A DNA stretch of 37,008 nucleotides, taken from Aporhodopirellula aestuarii. GTDB lineage: Bacteria; Planctomycetota; Planctomycetia; Pirellulales; Pirellulaceae. Shown here one piece after another: positions 7,751-16,202 of this stretch. Position 1 is the stretch's first letter, and every line of letters starts with the position of its first letter. Below the pieces are notes generated by a model. The model ran no database searches and was not told where the DNA came from. It saw only the letters and a list, made by a program, of their open reading frames with translations. The DNA is taken from contig NZ_JAMQBK010000117.1 in assembly GCF_023701485.1 (NCBI RefSeq), positions 1 to 37,008 of the forward strand. The letters are read 5' to 3'. Position numbers and translations under genes: made by a program.

Positions 7751-8932
7751 TCATTCCGAGGGGATTTGGAAATCAATCCATACCATGCGGTGGTCGGTCG
7801 CGTCGAGGCATCGTCCCAGCGGTGAGTCCGGTTCAGGCCAAACCACACCACTCTCGGTGACCTCGATATCGACCGATGGCAATACGTAATCGACTCGCAC
7901 CCGCCGAGTTCCGAACAATGCGGTTGCTACGCCATGGGCTGCACTCTCCGGCGCAACGTCTCGCACTCGCGGACACCGCAGCAAATCTCGAATCCCTTCT
8001 TGACGGCTGTCACCGTGGACAGGGTCGGAATTCAAATCGCCCGCGATGACGAACCACTCATCCCGCTTGAGACCGCCGGACACCCCCGCATCGTCGATCA
8101 AAAAATCCGCTTCGGGCGAGCAAACGTACTCACGCCAAAACCGAATCTCGTCATGATTGCGTCGGCCATTGCGGTCTTCCGGCCCATCAAACACCGGCGG
8201 AGTCGGATGACTGACGAGAAGGTGCAATGTCCGTGTGCCGCCACCGGATTGAGGAATCTCAATCGGCACGTCCGCATGATTCTTGCTCGACAAACGCAAC
8301 CGCTTCCAAACCACGTCACTGTAATAAACCTCGCCCGATTCTGGATCGATTGGTCGCAGCGCTCCGGGTAAATCCGACCAGAGGAAATTCTGAAACGTTC
8401 GGGTAGCGTTGCGATCGATCGGAAATCGACTCAGCACCGCCATTGCGTATTGTCCTGGATACAACCCGAAACCCCAAGCGTCATTAGGCAGAATCGTTTT
8501 CCCGTCGTTGTCGAGATCCAACCCCGCGATCTGCCCGGTGTTGGTCGGGATCGACCATCGATACGGGTAATCGATTGGCTGCGTGGAATCAGCACGAGTC
8601 GCATTCAAGTAACCATCGGCGAACCGATTGACGGTGACTGCGTCAGGCTCATGATCGATTTCGCATAACAGCAAAATATCCGGGCGGATGGTGCGGATGA
8701 TTCGCGACAGTTTGATCGCTTGACCATCGGCGCCACCGGCGAGTCGAGCCGCCGTTTGGCCCGCGACGTCACCGTACAGTGATACGTTCATCGATGCGAC
8801 GCGAATCGTCTGCGAACGGGGTAGTGGCGATTCGCCGTGGGTGATCGTGGGCATCATCAAAAGTACAAGAAGAACGCCGACGGCAATAGCCAACCCACTC
8901 CGAGCTGTCGCGAACGTGTTAAGTCGGGGCAC
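7751..8932 (-). CDS. Secreted endonuclease/exonuclease/phosphatase-fold protein
   Basis: About 393 residues from the GTG at 8932, which follows a run of Gs and opens directly into a signal peptide (hydrophobic AIAVGVLLVLLMM, then ITHGES); a GTG at 8947 is the alternative. The mature part shows the full EEP metal-dependent hydrolase pattern in order: RVASMNVSLYG (Asn), LLLCEIDHE (Glu), LLVSHPTPP (His), VIAGDLNSDP (Asp/Asn), RVDYVLPS and ATDHRMVW (terminal Asp-His). Substrates of this fold include nucleic acids, phosphoesters and phospholipids; here export suggests an extracytoplasmic target. The gene starts 28 nt after the FtsK-type gene. Confidence 0.85.
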   Translation of the reverse strand: MPRLNTFATARSGLAIAVGVLLVLLMMPTITHGESPLPRSQTIRVASMNVSLYGDVAGQTAARLAGGADGQAIKLSRIIRTIRPDILLLCEIDHEPDAVTVNRFADGYLNATRADSTQPIDYPYRWSIPTNTGQIAGLDLDNDGKTILPNDAWGFGLYPGQYAMAVLSRFPIDRNATRTFQNFLWSDLPGALRPIDPESGEVYYSDVVWKRLRLSSKNHADVPIEIPQSGGGTRTLHLLVSHPTPPVFDGPEDRNGRRNHDEIRFWREYVCSPEADFLIDDAGVSGGLKRDEWFVIAGDLNSDPVHGDSRQEGIRDLLRCPRVRDVAPESAAHGVATALFGTRRVRVDYVLPSVDIEVTESGVVWPEPDSPLGRCLDATDHRMVWIDFQIPSE

Positions 8933-8960
8933 GTTCCCCCCGGGCACCGGCAAACACGCA

Positions 8961-11900
8961 TCAATTGAGTAGCGTCTGAATCTCGTCGCGCGACGGCGGG
9001 TCACAAATCCGAAACTTCGTGGTGCGGCCATCGGCATCGTCGTAGAGAATCATGGTGGCGGGGGAAAGCTCAGACGCCGCTGGCGAATCAATCAGGGTCG
9101 ACGAATCCGATGCATTGATCGGCCCGACCAACCGCAACTCGAGATCATGCTGGCTCTGCCGCGGCAACCACCGTGAGAGGATTTCGGCCGAAGGCAATGT
9201 GACCAACACAAAGACGCCGACGGACGGTCCATCCCGCAAGATCGATTGAAACGCTTTGCTGCCGCTCTGTTTGTAGGCTGCATCGAGCGAAAAATCGAGT
9301 TGTTCGCTTTGTCGCAAATCCCGCATACGGTCGAGAGCGTCGACGATCACCAACATCGTGCGGCCGTCGTCATCGATCGGCTCCGGCGCAGCGGCTGGCA
9401 CCTCCGCCGGCGAGCCCGCTTGTGCGTCGGCGGCACCGGACGGATTGTCCAATGCAAATGACCCCGTGAATTTCTGATGGTCAGTGGGTTGCTGCGGCAA
9501 CGCCTCGACGTCGCGCCCGGTTTCTTTGGCAACGCGAGCAGCGACGAGATTGGACAATTCGATCACACGTGACTCCGCATCGCGGGTCTTTACGATCTGC
9601 GCCGCAATTCCCGACTCACGGATCCAGTCCGCCGTCGACACCCCATCGTCGGCTCGCGATCCGTCAAGTAGAACGATGGAGAGATCCGGCGAGTGTTTGA
9701 CCGCAGACGCGAGGAGCGTGCCGACGATACCGACTCGCATCTTGGGCGGTGCCACCAATAACGCGTTCCGCCCCGTGTCCGATTGCATACGAAGCGTCGT
9801 GGGCGGCCCGAGTTCGACCGCTTCGCCGAGCAGACCGACCACGCGATCCGAAGGCGTGGCGGCTTGAATCGCCGCGCGAGCCAGTTTCGCTGTAAAGCGT
9901 CCCGGACGATTGCCTTCAAACACGATCGGTGCTTCGAGCGATTCGTGGAATTTGGAATCACGATTGGTGATCTCGTTCAGCATCGTCTCGTGTGTCTTCG
10001 GTCCCAACCACGCGACCTGGAACGGATGATTTCCTTCGAGCAATCCGCTGGCGTCGTTGTAGATCGCTTCGCCGGGGCGAGACAGCAAACGGGCAGCCGT
10101 GTTGTCATCGGCGAGAATCATGGCGGCGTCCGATTCGCTGCACTGCATCGCCACGCGGACCGCCATTTGACCGAGCGTTGCCCGCGGCAAGCTGTTCGCC
10201 CCTGCCAACGACTGGCTGCTCAGGATGACATGGATTCCGAACGATCGTCCTTGCCGAACCAACCGATCGAGCAGCGCCGTGCAGTCGGCCGCGAGGGTAT
10301 CGTCGCGGGTGAAGAGTTCTTGAAATTCGTCGATAACAAGAATGAGTCGTGGCATGGTGACGTCAGGTCGCTTCTCACGAAACTCCGCAACTTCCTGCAC
10401 ACTGGCGTCACGAAACGCTTCACCTCGCGAGGTGAGTTCGGCATCGAGCCGCTGTAGCACGCTGCGTCCGAACTCCCGTTCGCTTTCGATCCCGATCACG
10501 CGTGCATGCGGCAGCCCGGTATCGGCATAGATTTTGAACTCGACGCCTTTTTTAAAGTCGAGCAAGTAAAACTGCAACTGATCCGGTGTGTATTGAGCCG
10601 CACCCGCGGTGATGATGCTGTGCAGCAAAGTACTCTTTCCCGAGCCCGTCTTGCCCGCGATCAAGACGTGTTGCCGGACACCTTCACCGAGCAGCAAACT
10701 GCGAGTCCGCCCGGCACCCTGACTACCGATCGTAATCGCGATCCCGTGATCCGTCCGCAGCGTTTCCTCCGTCTTGGGCACATGGCCCCCGGGCAACAAT
10801 GTTTCCAGCTCCACGACAACGCGCGCGGCATCCAACGACGCCTTGCCGATCCGCCGGATCAGCGGATCACGAACTTCGGACGGTGGTGGCGGCGTGGGCC
10901 AGAACTCGAGGTCCTCGAGCCCATCCGATTCACACACCCAGTGTGCCGCCGCGGGCGGTTCAATGTAGGAATCCGCGGATGGCTCACCATTCTTTGCACC
11001 GGAGGACGGCGGCGTGGCCGCGACATGTTTCGCCTCGGCTGCTTCTCGATAGCCGATTCGCAGCAGTTTTTCGCTCTGCAGCGAAGGCATGTCGGGCGGC
11101 CATGCTTTATCTTTCTCGATCACCAAGATCACGAACACGCCACACCGCGTACCGCTCTGAATCAGCGAACGCAAGTGCATGTATGACTCCCGCGAAAGCC
11201 CATCGGGAAAACCGACCGCGGCGATCGCGTGATAGGGTTCAGCGAGTGAGCCGGCGACCTCGTTGTAGTCTTCGATCCGTTCGAATCGATCTCGCAAGCT
11301 CGCCTGCACGACGTTTTCAACGTGCTGCGTCAATTCCGCAAGCCGTTGGGTGATCTTATCGCTGGTCGTCCAGACCCGGTGGTGGATCAACAACGGGTCA
11401 TGATCGGCAAGAGCCATGAAGCTGGCGAAATGTTGCCCGCGACTGTTGGCGTCGATCAACGTCACCCGCGCCCGACCCGGCATCGCGCTGCTGAGCAATC
11501 GCCACAAGACTTGGTGGGCGATATCGATCGCTTCATCGAGTTTCTCCGAAGGCGTTTCGATCAGCACTCCCGAATGACGGCGGCGGTGGATCGCCAACGG
11601 CATCGTGTCGGGGATCTGTATTTTCGACAAGATATCCGCTTCGGCGGGCGAATCGCTGTCGTGGGAATAGCCGAGTGCCTCGTCAAATTTGTGCTTCAGC
11701 CGCAATCCCAACCGGATTTGCCCTAAGGGCAAGAAATCGATCGACTCGTGTGGATCAGGCGGCGACGACAGAATCTGCTGCCACGGCGGAAATCGGTACT
11801 GAACCAGATCGGTAGCGGCGCGGATGCGATTCATCCCACGGCGCAGCCCCGTTTCCAGTCGAGCCCCCAGTGATTCGAGCGTTTGCTGGTGGTTCTGAAG

Positions 11901-13118
11901 CGTTTCCTGGCGGGTTTGTCCCGCGGCGGCGCCCGTTTGCGTCAACGTCTGAGAGATGTTGGAAGCGATCGCGTCGGCGCGTTCCTTCATCGTTCGCTGC
12001 AACGTTGCGAAACCGCTACGGAACTGGGCGTCGATCCGCTCGAGTTGGGCTTGGAGCTTCGCTTGCTCCTCAGCTTGGGCAGCGTCGAGCTTCTTTTGCA
12101 TGTCGGCGAGTTGGTCGCGTTTCCAACGCGCCGCTTCGGCTGTGTGTGCTTTGCGGCGATCGAGCAACTCTTTGGCCGCCTCCTCGGCGAGCTTTTTCGA
12201 AATCGCTTTGCCCTGCACGACCGCGGTTTCGGCAGAGTGGCGAATCCGTTCGGAAAGCGGATGCAGTTTGCGGGTCATCTTCCGCAGTGGAAACAGCAAG
12301 ATCGCGTAAATCGTGAACCCGAGCACCCCAGCCACGGCGACCAAACCGATCAGCCACCAGATCAACGGCTCGGGCTTCACCGTCAGCATCACGATTCCGC
12401 CGACCGCGATGAAAACAGCCACTCCGGCCGGCAGGTAAAACGAGTCGACAACTTTCGACGCAAACCCCTTTTGCATGTCAACCGTGACGGATTTGATGCG
12501 GCGGTTCTGCCGGATGATCAATTCGACCGCGTCGCGAACCGTGGTGGGTTCCTGCTCCTGAAACTCGATGTGCGGGTCCTTGGGATACGCGATGTCGAGC
12601 AACTGATCGAGCCGTCGCATGGTCAGATCGCGTGCCCACTGAAGGTCCGCGTTTCCCGCTGCGAGGGCTTCGTCGAGTTGTTGATATTGAGCTGCCTGCT
12701 GTTTCTTGGGCTGGCCTTTACGCTGTTTGTATTGATGCTCGATCGCGATCAGGCGTTTTTCAACCTTGCCCTCGATGACCTCGGTCTGCTCTTTGGCCGC
12801 CTTGCGATATTTCATCCGAATCCGCCGCAACTGGTCGCGGGTTTCGATGGTGGCGGATTCGTAAGCGGCGATCGCCTCCTCTTGGGCTTCGTCCCACTGC
12901 TTGAGCGTGCTATGACGATCCTGCTGACAATTTTGCCGGACGGCAGCGAGTTGTTCGGCGAGTTTGCGTTCGAGATCCTGGTGCTGAGCCGACTGCGCCG
13001 ACAGCAACCGTTCGTGGTCACCGCGTGATGCGGCAACACGGCCGACCAAACCATCAATCAATCGCCGCTGCCGGGCGGGATCGAACAGGAAAACGGGTGC
13101 AACAGATGAATCTTTCAT
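8961..13118 (-). CDS. Large membrane-anchored FtsK/SpoIIIE-type ATPase, EccC-like layout
   Basis: 1385 residues. The N-terminal about 200 residues are Gln/Glu/Lys-rich coiled coil, two membrane segments follow at about 229-247 and 253-277, then a second long coiled coil to about 430. Three P-loop-like units come next. The first (about 500-690) has no Walker A but keeps strands such as RVTLIDANSRGQHF. The second (about 770-1040) is intact: GKTGSGKST at 822-830, LLDFKKG at 852-858, Walker B LILVIDEF at 925-932 and the SSQS sensor at 967-970. The third (about 1090-1385) has APPKMRV in place of Walker A and keeps LVIVDALDR. Two membrane helices and three tandem ATPase units recall EccC/EssC of type VII secretion, but no WXG100 gene is visible nearby. 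DNA or protein translocation are both possible. Confidence 0.88.
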   Translation of the reverse strand: MKDSSVAPVFLFDPARQRRLIDGLVGRVAASRGDHERLLSAQSAQHQDLERKLAEQLAAVRQNCQQDRHSTLKQWDEAQEEAIAAYESATIETRDQLRRIRMKYRKAAKEQTEVIEGKVEKRLIAIEHQYKQRKGQPKKQQAAQYQQLDEALAAGNADLQWARDLTMRRLDQLLDIAYPKDPHIEFQEQEPTTVRDAVELIIRQNRRIKSVTVDMQKGFASKVVDSFYLPAGVAVFIAVGGIVMLTVKPEPLIWWLIGLVAVAGVLGFTIYAILLFPLRKMTRKLHPLSERIRHSAETAVVQGKAISKKLAEEAAKELLDRRKAHTAEAARWKRDQLADMQKKLDAAQAEEQAKLQAQLERIDAQFRSGFATLQRTMKERADAIASNISQTLTQTGAAAGQTRQETLQNHQQTLESLGARLETGLRRGMNRIRAATDLVQYRFPPWQQILSSPPDPHESIDFLPLGQIRLGLRLKHKFDEALGYSHDSDSPAEADILSKIQIPDTMPLAIHRRRHSGVLIETPSEKLDEAIDIAHQVLWRLLSSAMPGRARVTLIDANSRGQHFASFMALADHDPLLIHHRVWTTSDKITQRLAELTQHVENVVQASLRDRFERIEDYNEVAGSLAEPYHAIAAVGFPDGLSRESYMHLRSLIQSGTRCGVFVILVIEKDKAWPPDMPSLQSEKLLRIGYREAAEAKHVAATPPSSGAKNGEPSADSYIEPPAAAHWVCESDGLEDLEFWPTPPPPSEVRDPLIRRIGKASLDAARVVVELETLLPGGHVPKTEETLRTDHGIAITIGSQGAGRTRSLLLGEGVRQHVLIAGKTGSGKSTLLHSIITAGAAQYTPDQLQFYLLDFKKGVEFKIYADTGLPHARVIGIESEREFGRSVLQRLDAELTSRGEAFRDASVQEVAEFREKRPDVTMPRLILVIDEFQELFTRDDTLAADCTALLDRLVRQGRSFGIHVILSSQSLAGANSLPRATLGQMAVRVAMQCSESDAAMILADDNTAARLLSRPGEAIYNDASGLLEGNHPFQVAWLGPKTHETMLNEITNRDSKFHESLEAPIVFEGNRPGRFTAKLARAAIQAATPSDRVVGLLGEAVELGPPTTLRMQSDTGRNALLVAPPKMRVGIVGTLLASAVKHSPDLSIVLLDGSRADDGVSTADWIRESGIAAQIVKTRDAESRVIELSNLVAARVAKETGRDVEALPQQPTDHQKFTGSFALDNPSGAADAQAGSPAEVPAAAPEPIDDDGRTMLVIVDALDRMRDLRQSEQLDFSLDAAYKQSGSKAFQSILRDGPSVGVFVLVTLPSAEILSRWLPRQSQHDLELRLVGPINASDSSTLIDSPAASELSPATMILYDDADGRTTKFRICDPPSRDEIQTLLN

Positions 13119-13301
13119 ATCCCAAGATTCTAGCCGAACTCGATCGCAAAGGTGGCTTGGCTATCGCCGGGAGCGAATATTTCGCACAATGGGCGACATG
13201 CACAATCGGCACATCCACACGATGCGGAACGGACGCCTGATTTCGTGCTGGACCACCCTGTGACATTTCAATCGCCGATTTTCTCCGACACTCAGACGAC
13301 T

Positions 13302-14000
13302 ATGGTTTCTCGCTCTCGGACATCCTCCTCCCCCCAGTCGGACGCCGGCGGCACGGCAACCGTCAGCGAAGCGTCAAAAAGCGATGGGGACAAAAAATCC
13401 GCCTCCACGAAAAAGCCTGGGCAGATCGAACTGTCCTCGCAAGTTCTCAATGGTGAAACGCTCATCGAAGTCGATGACATCGAAATTGACTTAAAAAACC
13501 GACAACTCGCCGCCCTGCTCGCTTGGCTCCTGCCTGGAGCCGGGCATTTTTATCAAGGACGACACTCCAAGGGCGTGTTGTTCATGATCAGCATTCTGTC
13601 GATTTGGTTTCTCGGCTTTGCACTCGGCGGATGGAACGTCGTCTATGCATCGTGGCAGCCCGGGGATCGCCGTTGGCATTATTTCCTGCAAGCGGGAGTC
13701 GGCGCCGCGGCATTACCGGCGCTCATTCAAGGCGATCGAATGCGGCGCAGTACGGACCCCTCGACGGGACGCACCCTCGACAGCTACCGCCCGTTGTGGC
13801 GTGGATTCATGGCCCCCCCGAATCGACCGGTCCTGGAAGGTGAGGCGGATGAAGTCGCCGCTTGGTACGCCCGTCACGGCAGCGGCTACGAGATGGGGAC
13901 TTGGTTCACCATGATCGCGGGGCTGTTGAACTTCCTCGTGATCTACGATGCCTTCGGCGGTCCGCTGGCAGTCCCGATCAGCGGCAAACGGAAAACCTAG
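13302..14000 (+). CDS. TM2-like small membrane protein (possibly DUF6677-type)
   Basis: About 232 residues. After a Ser/Lys-rich polar head of about 65 residues come closely spaced membrane segments: LAALLAWLLPGAGHFYQGR, a TM2-type turn motif, then GVLFMISILSIWFLGFALGG, with another hydrophobic segment near the C-terminus (TMIAGLLNFLVIYDAF). The arrangement is common in planctomycete TM2-like proteins of unknown role. The frame is open from 13152, but the upstream part has no hydrophobic or conserved character; the ATG at 13302 is preferred. It diverges from the FtsK-type gene. Confidence 0.75.
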   Translation: MVSRSRTSSSPQSDAGGTATVSEASKSDGDKKSASTKKPGQIELSSQVLNGETLIEVDDIEIDLKNRQLAALLAWLLPGAGHFYQGRHSKGVLFMISILSIWFLGFALGGWNVVYASWQPGDRRWHYFLQAGVGAAALPALIQGDRMRRSTDPSTGRTLDSYRPLWRGFMAPPNRPVLEGEADEVAAWYARHGSGYEMGTWFTMIAGLLNFLVIYDAFGGPLAVPISGKRKT

Positions 14001-14012
14001 TCGCCCGGGCGA
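14001..14012. other. 12-bp perfect palindrome just after the TM2-like gene
   Basis: TCGCCCGGGCGA begins directly after the stop codon and is followed by CTTTTG. It may act as a weak terminator hairpin, but the T-run is only four bases. Confidence 0.35.
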
Positions 14013-14183
14013 ATGCTTTTGTTTGAGTTTGCCCCGTTTTTTGAGGTTCTCAGACGCGGACGAATACCGCCAATGGGCATGTCATCAGTAGACCCATCCC
14101 CGCATCGGAGTCGCTGCAATCCGCACGAGCGGAATGCAATCCTCGACACGCGTGCGGGCAAACGCACATTCGCGTTGAAAAAT

Positions 14184-14244
14184 TTGTGAAATCCACTCCA
14201 CTCGACTAGAATCTTCTACTCTGCTCTCGAATTCTCGAGTTTTT
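14184..14244 (+). promoter_or_regulatory. Candidate promoter and leader hairpin of the GGM gene
   Basis: TTGTGA (14184-14189) and TAGAAT (14207-14212) are spaced by 17 nt, close to a sigma-70-type promoter. Downstream, CTCGA and TCGAG arms (14226-14239) with a 4-nt loop are followed by five Ts. This looks like a small terminator-like leader structure about 40 nt before the start. Both are visual matches only. Confidence 0.35.
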
Positions 14245-14282
14245 CGATCCACCTCCCTCACTCCTCTGCCCGGATCACCGCT

Positions 14283-15149
14283 GTGAAACGCCTTTCAATG
14301 CACTCGACCCGTTTCTCGATCCTCTCGCTTTTCGCGCTGGCCGCATTTGCGGTCTCGCAGTCTGCCCTGGCCCCGCGTGCGACGGCCGGTGGCGGGGATG
14401 ACGTCGAACTCGCCGGACTGTTTGCAGCGATGGATGCCGGGCAGGTCGAAGCCACATTCATCCCGCAAAACGCCGCAAAAGCAAACTTGCTGGTCAAAAA
14501 CCTCACCGATAAACCACTCCGCATCCAAATGCCTGCCGCGTTCGCGGGTGTCCCCATCAATGCCCAAATGGGCATGGGTGGTATGGGCGGCGGCATGGGA
14601 GGCATGGGCGGCGGCATGGGTGGCGGCATGGGCGGTGGTGGTGGTGGCCAATCCATGGGCGGCGGTGGCGGCATGGGCGGTGGCATGGGAGGCATGGGCG
14701 GTGGCGGCATGGGAGGCATGGGCGGTGGCGGCATGGGCGGTGGGATGTTCACCGTTCCTGCTGGACGTGTCCAAAAAATGGCCCTCAACACCGTTTGCCT
14801 CGAACACGGCAAACCCGACCCGAACCCTCGAATGAAATATGCAATCGTTCCTCTCGAACGAGTCACGACCGACCCCGCGGTGGCATTGCTCTGCCAAGCC
14901 CTCGGCAATGGCCAAGTGGCCCAAAACACAGCACAGGCCGCCGCTTGGAACCTGATGGACGGATTATCGTGGGAAGAACTTTCCAGAAAGAATCGGGTTG
15001 AGAGCCGCTACACCGGCAACATCCCGTTCTTCTCGCCACTCGAACTGCGCGCCGCAATGGCCATCGCTGCTGAAGCCAAACGGGTCGCCGCTGAAGAGAC
15101 GCCAGCTTCGGAAAGCGAGTCAGAATCGAGCGATCACGCTACCTCCTGA
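14283..15149 (+). CDS. Secreted Gly/Met-rich (GGM-repeat) protein
   Basis: 288 residues from the GTG at 14283 (an ATG at 14298 is also possible). A signal peptide is clear: hydrophobic ILSLFALAAFAVSQSALA. The following domain begins VEATFIPQNAAKANLLVKNLTDKPL, a beta-sandwich-like sequence. It is interrupted at about 96-155 by an almost pure Gly/Met segment and then continues with FTVPAGRVQKMALNTVCLEHGK and a helical part to about 260. The tail is Ser/Glu-rich. The function is unknown. The Gly/Met stretch could be a flexible surface loop or a metal-binding or adhesive patch. The gene ends in a strong terminator. Confidence 0.85.
   Translation: MKRLSMHSTRFSILSLFALAAFAVSQSALAPRATAGGGDDVELAGLFAAMDAGQVEATFIPQNAAKANLLVKNLTDKPLRIQMPAAFAGVPINAQMGMGGMGGGMGGMGGGMGGGMGGGGGGQSMGGGGGMGGGMGGMGGGGMGGMGGGGMGGGMFTVPAGRVQKMALNTVCLEHGKPDPNPRMKYAIVPLERVTTDPAVALLCQALGNGQVAQNTAQAAAWNLMDGLSWEELSRKNRVESRYTGNIPFFSPLELRAAMAIAAEAKRVAAEETPASESESESSDHATS
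14571..14750 (+). repeat. GGC/ATG-type tandem repeat coding for GGM units
   Basis: Irregular tandem copies of ATGGGCGGC and ATGGGAGGC variants encode MGG, MGGG and MGGGG units. Phase is kept throughout, but unit length varies, so the tract probably changes length by slippage in steps of 3 nt. Confidence 0.85.
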
Positions 15150-15200
15150 GACGACGGCTCAATCCGGTTTCGGATTTGAATCTCTCTGAGACAAGCTCAC

Positions 15201-15231
15201 ATGCCATCTGGCCCAACCAGATGGCATTTTT
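15201..15231 (+). terminator. Rho-independent terminator of the GGM gene
   Basis: An 11-bp perfect stem (ATGCCATCTGG / CCAGATGGCAT) with a 5-nt loop CCCAA is followed immediately by a run of five Ts, 51 nt after the stop codon. A textbook plus-strand terminator. Confidence 0.93.
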
Positions 15232-15537
15232 CATGGAGTCCCAATGGAAGAAGGTCGGCTACCGTGGGAGCGGGGCGAGTTTTTTCCCAACACCACAGAT
15301 CGAAGACCGGCGGGGAGCGTCCCGCCGCGACCGGCGCGTCAATCGATTCACCCGACGCGTCGGGTTACGATCGCCTCGATCATGGGCAATGATTCGATCG
15401 GATCAACAAACCGCAATTGCCGCATTCGCGTTCAGCAAATTTTGGCCATGCAGATTTGCAGTGCGTGCGGTCAACTCTCGAACTCACTAGAATCTCACGT
15501 GAGCACGAGCACTCAACACCCTCCGGATCACATCCAA
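15232..15537. other. Intergenic leader before the PII gene
   Basis: The frame of the PII gene is open from 15244, but the extra N-terminal part shows no domain and PII proteins begin at the ATG used here. The stretch holds a GC hairpin (GGCGGG / CCCGCC, 15309-15326, loop GAGCGT) and a perfect 16-bp palindrome (15350-15365). Confidence 0.6.
15350..15365. promoter_or_regulatory. Perfect 16-bp palindrome upstream of the PII gene
   Basis: ACCCGACGCGTCGGGT equals its own reverse complement. It lies 172 nt before the PII start. It could be an operator for a dimeric regulator or part of a dispersed repeat. No partner is identified. Confidence 0.4.
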
Positions 15538-15855
15538 ATGATTCTGATTCAAGCAATCATCCAACCCATCCGCTTGTCGTCCGTTCGCTCCGCCTTGGAA
15601 GAGGCGGGTTACGCAGAGACGATGGTCAGCGATGCGCTGGGTTATGGCCGCCAGCGGGGCCAGACGGCGACGTTTCGCGGCAACGAATACCGCATCGACC
15701 TGCTTCGCAAAATCATCTTGGAACTGGTGGTCGACGAGGAAGATGCTGATGAGGTGATTTCGATCATCCGCGACTCGGCCAAAAGGGGCACCGAAGGCGA
15801 AATCGGCGACGGCAAGATCTTCACCATTCCGGTGGCCGAGGCGATCACGATCTAA
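15538..15855 (+). CDS. glnB: PII-family nitrogen signalling protein with shortened C-terminus
   Basis: 105 residues. PII proteins sense 2-oxoglutarate and ATP/ADP and control nitrogen uptake and glutamine synthetase. Retained features are Q39 in YGRQRGQT and K58, both 2-oxoglutarate contacts, and Y51 in FRGNEY, the uridylylation Tyr on the T-loop. The B-loop reads TEGEIGDGKIF, with extra residues compared with the usual T-G-x-x-G-D-G-K pattern. The protein stops at PVAEAITI and lacks the C-terminal RxR segment that contacts ATP in GlnB/GlnK. There is no amtB or glnA nearby. ATG start; the upstream open frame is not part of PII. Confidence 0.88.
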   Translation: MILIQAIIQPIRLSSVRSALEEAGYAETMVSDALGYGRQRGQTATFRGNEYRIDLLRKIILELVVDEEDADEVISIIRDSAKRGTEGEIGDGKIFTIPVAEAITI

Positions 15856-15879
15856 TCATCGATACGCGCGTATGGATGA
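15856..15879. other. Imperfect palindrome directly after the PII gene
   Basis: TCATC and GATGA arms enclose the perfect 12-bp palindrome ATACGCGCGTAT (15862-15873). It starts at the base after the TAA. It can form a hairpin but has no T-run, so it is a 3'-end structure or a protein site rather than a classic terminator. Confidence 0.45.
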
Positions 15880-16173
15880 ATGATCGAGTCACGTTTGGAG
15901 CCACGGATTCCTGGTTTCGAAGGACCTTGGGCGATGCCCACGACGAGGGGTGTAAACGGCCGTTGGCCGAAATGATCCACTCCGGCCATGTCTGACACGC
16001 AAAAGATGTGTAGACGCCGATGGCGTAAACGAGGGTTTTCAACACACGTCTCATGTCGCGATAGCGATAACGGGTGCCGTTCCCCGGTGGTTCATTCGCC
16101 CGCGCGCCGGTGTTTCCTGTCGTCGCATTGCGACTTGCAACACTTGGTTCTCGCAAACCAAGCCAACAAAAAA
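15880..16173. other. Intergenic region with no supported gene
   Basis: A minus-strand open frame (15845-16234) crosses this region but contains the DUF1559 terminator, overlaps the PII 3' end and shows no recognisable domain. I see no RNA gene here. Confidence 0.5.
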
Positions 16174-16202
16174 CGCCGTGGTCGCTCTCGCAGACCACGG
16201 CG
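16168..16202 (-). terminator. Rho-independent terminator of the DUF1559 gene
   Basis: A 10-bp perfect stem (CGCCGTGGTC / GACCACGGCG, 16174-16183 and 16193-16202) with a 9-nt loop is followed on the minus strand by six Ts (A-run 16168-16173). It lies about 35 nt after the DUF1559 stop. Confidence 0.92.

Noticed and set aside
11883..13028. 381-residue plus-strand open frame opposite the FtsK-type gene
   Set aside because: It is antisense to the coiled-coil and membrane region; its apparent Leu/Phe/Arg richness mirrors Gln/Glu/Lys codons on the true strand.
8961..14000. A full type VII secretion locus
   Set aside because: Only the EccC-like ATPase layout is present; I see no WXG100 protein, EccB/D/E, FHA or mycosin gene in the window.
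14258..14929. Long Pro/Met/Ala-rich minus-strand open frames opposite the GGM gene
   Set aside because: They are antisense readings of the Gly/Met repeat; the plus-strand frame has the signal peptide, promoter and terminator.
15443..15460. Sigma-54-like site (TGG...TTTGCA) upstream of the PII gene
   Set aside because: The GG and GC elements are separated by 12 nt instead of the required 10, so it does not fit a -24/-12 promoter.
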